Assembly (NCBI RefSeq): GCF_005576615.1
Contig: NZ_CP040330.1
Location: forward strand, 2,604,001 to 2,668,000
Source: Natrinema versiforme
GTDB taxonomy: Archaea; Halobacteriota; Halobacteria; Halobacteriales; Natrialbaceae
Direction of reading: 5' to 3'
DNA: 64,000 bases
The notes under the pieces are model-generated. The model had not been told where the DNA came from and made no database searches. It was given only the letters and a program-made list of their open reading frames with translations. This document shows positions 62,620 to 64,000 of the stretch, one piece after another (the stretch's first letter is position 1; the number at the start of each line of letters is the position of its first letter). Made by a program: the position numbers and the translations under genes.

Positions 62620-62639
62620 GCTTATCGTGGCGATAATAA
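62620..62639 (+). promoter_or_regulatory. Bipartite promoter motif, site 9
   Basis: GCTTATCGTGGCGATAATAA ends 28 nt before the ATG at 62668. Confidence 0.7.
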
Positions 62640-62667
62640 ACCGCTCTTCCCCCCTACTGACGACGCA

Positions 62668-63657
62668 ATGAGCGACACCAACTGGTGGTTTGTCGATCAA
62701 GCACTCGTCATTGCGGTCACTGGCGCGCTCACGCTCGGGATTCTTTCAGGGATCGGCGGCGTCGGACGAATAGCTCTGACGGTTCCGCTCGTCCTCTTTC
62801 TTCCCGGGTATGCGCTCGTCTCGGCCCTCTTTCCGGACGAACCGAACGACGAGTACCAGTCCTTCGACGACGAGAAAACCGGGCTCGGAAATCCGTTGCT
62901 AGTCAGTGGCGGACTCGAGTCGATCGAGCGAGCGGTCCTGTCAGTCGTATCCAGTGTCGCGGTCGTTCCAGCGGTTACCCTTTTTTCGACCGCGACCCCT
63001 AGGGGCATAGCCCTCGAACCGGTACTCTCCGCGCTCGCGGTGCTCACCGTACTCCTCGCACTCGCCGCGATCGGCGCTCGCTACCGCTGTCCGCCCGATC
63101 GGCGGTTCGTTCCCGCGCTCCCGTCCGGGTCCCCGTTCTTCGCTCCCGGGCGGCCCAGCCCCTATCAGCGGGTCAGTTGTCGTCCGTACAACGTGGCTAT
63201 CGCCGCCGGGCTGCTCCTGTTGGTCATGAGCGGTGGCTTCGCCCTCGCGAACCCGCCACAGCACGACGGGTTCACGGAGGTCTCGGTCGAAACGGAGAAC
63301 GTCTCCGGCGAGACCCAAACGATGTACGACTCGACATACAGCGCGGGAGAGCGCCACGAACTGAACGCGACGATCACGAATCAGGAACACGAGGAACGGA
63401 CCTACACGACCGTCGTGATGCTCGAGCGGGTGAGCGACGACGGGGACGACCTAACCGTCCACGAGTCGACTGAGATGGACAGACGGACGGCGACGGTTGC
63501 CGACGGGGAGTCGCGACAACAGACCCTCGAGATCACGCCGTCGATGCGAGGGGACGATCTCCGGCTGACGCTGTTGCTCTACAACGGCGAGGCGCCGGCA
63601 GAGCCGACGACAGAGTCCGCCTATCGCACGATGCACCTGCCGATCGAGGTGGAATAG
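62668..63657 (+). CDS. DUF1616 membrane protein
   Basis: 329 residues. The N-terminal half has four or five membrane helices (VIAVTGALTLGILSGIGGVG, IALTVPLVLFLPGYALVSAL, ERAVLSVVSSVAVVPAVTLF, VLSALAVLTVLLALAAIGAR and YNVAIAAGLLLLVMSGGFAL). VLFLPGYALVSALFP is the DUF1616 hallmark. The C-terminal half is an extracellular beta domain (EVSVETENVSGETQTMYDST with QTLEITPSMRGDDLRLTLLL). Found widely with archaeal surface-glycan genes; molecular role unknown. The stop codon directly abuts the next gene. Confidence 0.88.
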   Translation: MSDTNWWFVDQALVIAVTGALTLGILSGIGGVGRIALTVPLVLFLPGYALVSALFPDEPNDEYQSFDDEKTGLGNPLLVSGGLESIERAVLSVVSSVAVVPAVTLFSTATPRGIALEPVLSALAVLTVLLALAAIGARYRCPPDRRFVPALPSGSPFFAPGRPSPYQRVSCRPYNVAIAAGLLLLVMSGGFALANPPQHDGFTEVSVETENVSGETQTMYDSTYSAGERHELNATITNQEHEERTYTTVVMLERVSDDGDDLTVHESTEMDRRTATVADGESRQQTLEITPSMRGDDLRLTLLLYNGEAPAEPTTESAYRTMHLPIEVE

Positions 63658-64000
63658 ATGTGGCCGTGGGAGCACCTCGCGTTCGCGTACGTCCTGTACT
63701 CGCTGACGACGAACGTGGTGTTCCGGCGGTCGCCGTCGGCCGGCGAGACGATCGCCATCGCCGTCGGCTCGCAGTTCCCGGACCTCCTCGACAAGCCACT
63801 CGCCTGGACGATCGGGATCACGGAGACCGGCTACTCGGTCGGCCACTCGATCTTCGTCGCGCCGTTCATCTGTCTCGCGGCGTACGCAGTGGCCGCTCGG
63901 CTGGGCAACCGAACGCTCGCGAGCGCCTTCTCGGTCGCGTTGGTCTCACACCCGATTGCCGACATTCTCAACCGAGTTCTCAGGGGTGAAGTGGTCGACC
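63658..64000 (+). CDS. YdjM-like membrane-bound metal-dependent hydrolase (partial)
   Basis: The first 114 codons, cut by the window edge. It begins MWPWEHLAFAYVLYSLTTNV immediately after the DUF1616 stop. The signature IAIAVGSQFPDLLDKPLAWT with VGHSIFVAPF contains the Asp and His residues of the YdjM/LexA-binding membrane hydrolase family. Probably co-transcribed with the DUF1616 gene. A role in lipid or glycan-lipid turnover is possible but not shown. Confidence 0.85.
   Translation, partial: MWPWEHLAFAYVLYSLTTNVVFRRSPSAGETIAIAVGSQFPDLLDKPLAWTIGITETGYSVGHSIFVAPFICLAAYAVAARLGNRTLASAFSVALVSHPIADILNRVLRGEVVD

Overview
The window looks like chromosomal DNA from a haloarchaeon, probably of the Natrialbaceae type (Natrinema/Haloterrigena relatives). 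That placement is inferred from gene content, not from a search. The DNA is GC-rich, the proteins are strongly acidic, and many genes have an AT-rich TATA-like box 21-25 nt before a start codon with no ribosome binding site, as in leaderless archaeal transcripts. Archaeal genes include family B DNA polymerase, Mre11-Rad50, PAN, P-stalk L12, phosphomevalonate decarboxylase and an 11-gene Nuo complex without NuoEFG. Secreted proteins carry twin-arginine signals.

Region 1 (1-26.8 kb) is mainly housekeeping. It holds polB with an in-frame intein, small haloarchaeal proteins, mre11-rad50, pan, mvaD, nth, an NAD-kinase-like gene, an M28 peptidase, geranylgeranyl diphosphate synthase, three small membrane proteins that may relate to a cox cluster, a solitary L12 gene, the methylmalonyl-CoA mutase large subunit, a CBS-ParB protein and a DHH phosphoesterase. 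Two copies of an 82-bp structured repeat lie here.

Region 2 (26.8-43.2 kb) starts with an 82-bp hairpin element that abuts the nuoN stop codon. It continues with the complete nuoA-B-CD-H-I-J1-J2-K-L-M-N operon (minus strand), purK-purE, ribH, an aminotransferase, an HNH nuclease, tRNA-Gln(UUG) and a GNAT enzyme. purK and the aminotransferase each carry an in-frame double-hairpin insertion.

Region 3 (43.5-64 kb) is a cell-surface or exported glycan locus. It encodes an alkaline-phosphatase-fold enzyme, a Bat-type HTH regulator, a Tat-exported beta-helix protein, a flippase, two GT2 glycosyltransferases, two Tat-lipoprotein deacetylase-family proteins (one lacking catalytic residues), an M14-type zinc hydrolase with a PKD-like domain, an asparagine-synthase-like protein, two membrane-anchored winged-helix proteins, a DUF1616 protein and a partial YdjM-like membrane protein. 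Nine promoters here share a 20-bp bipartite motif (xxxTAW-N6-xATARTAA with fixed spacing) that I did not find upstream of the housekeeping genes. An arsenic island (a small Cys-Cys peptide, arsR, an ArsP-type permease and a frameshifted arsM) sits inside this locus and lacks the motif.

Functional links: mvaD and the prenyl synthase serve isoprenoid lipid synthesis, purK/purE serve purine synthesis, and Nuo is the respiratory quinone reductase. ArsM and the permease would form a methylate-and-export route if arsM is functional. The glycan genes would build, flip, trim and deacetylate a surface polysaccharide under shared promoter control.
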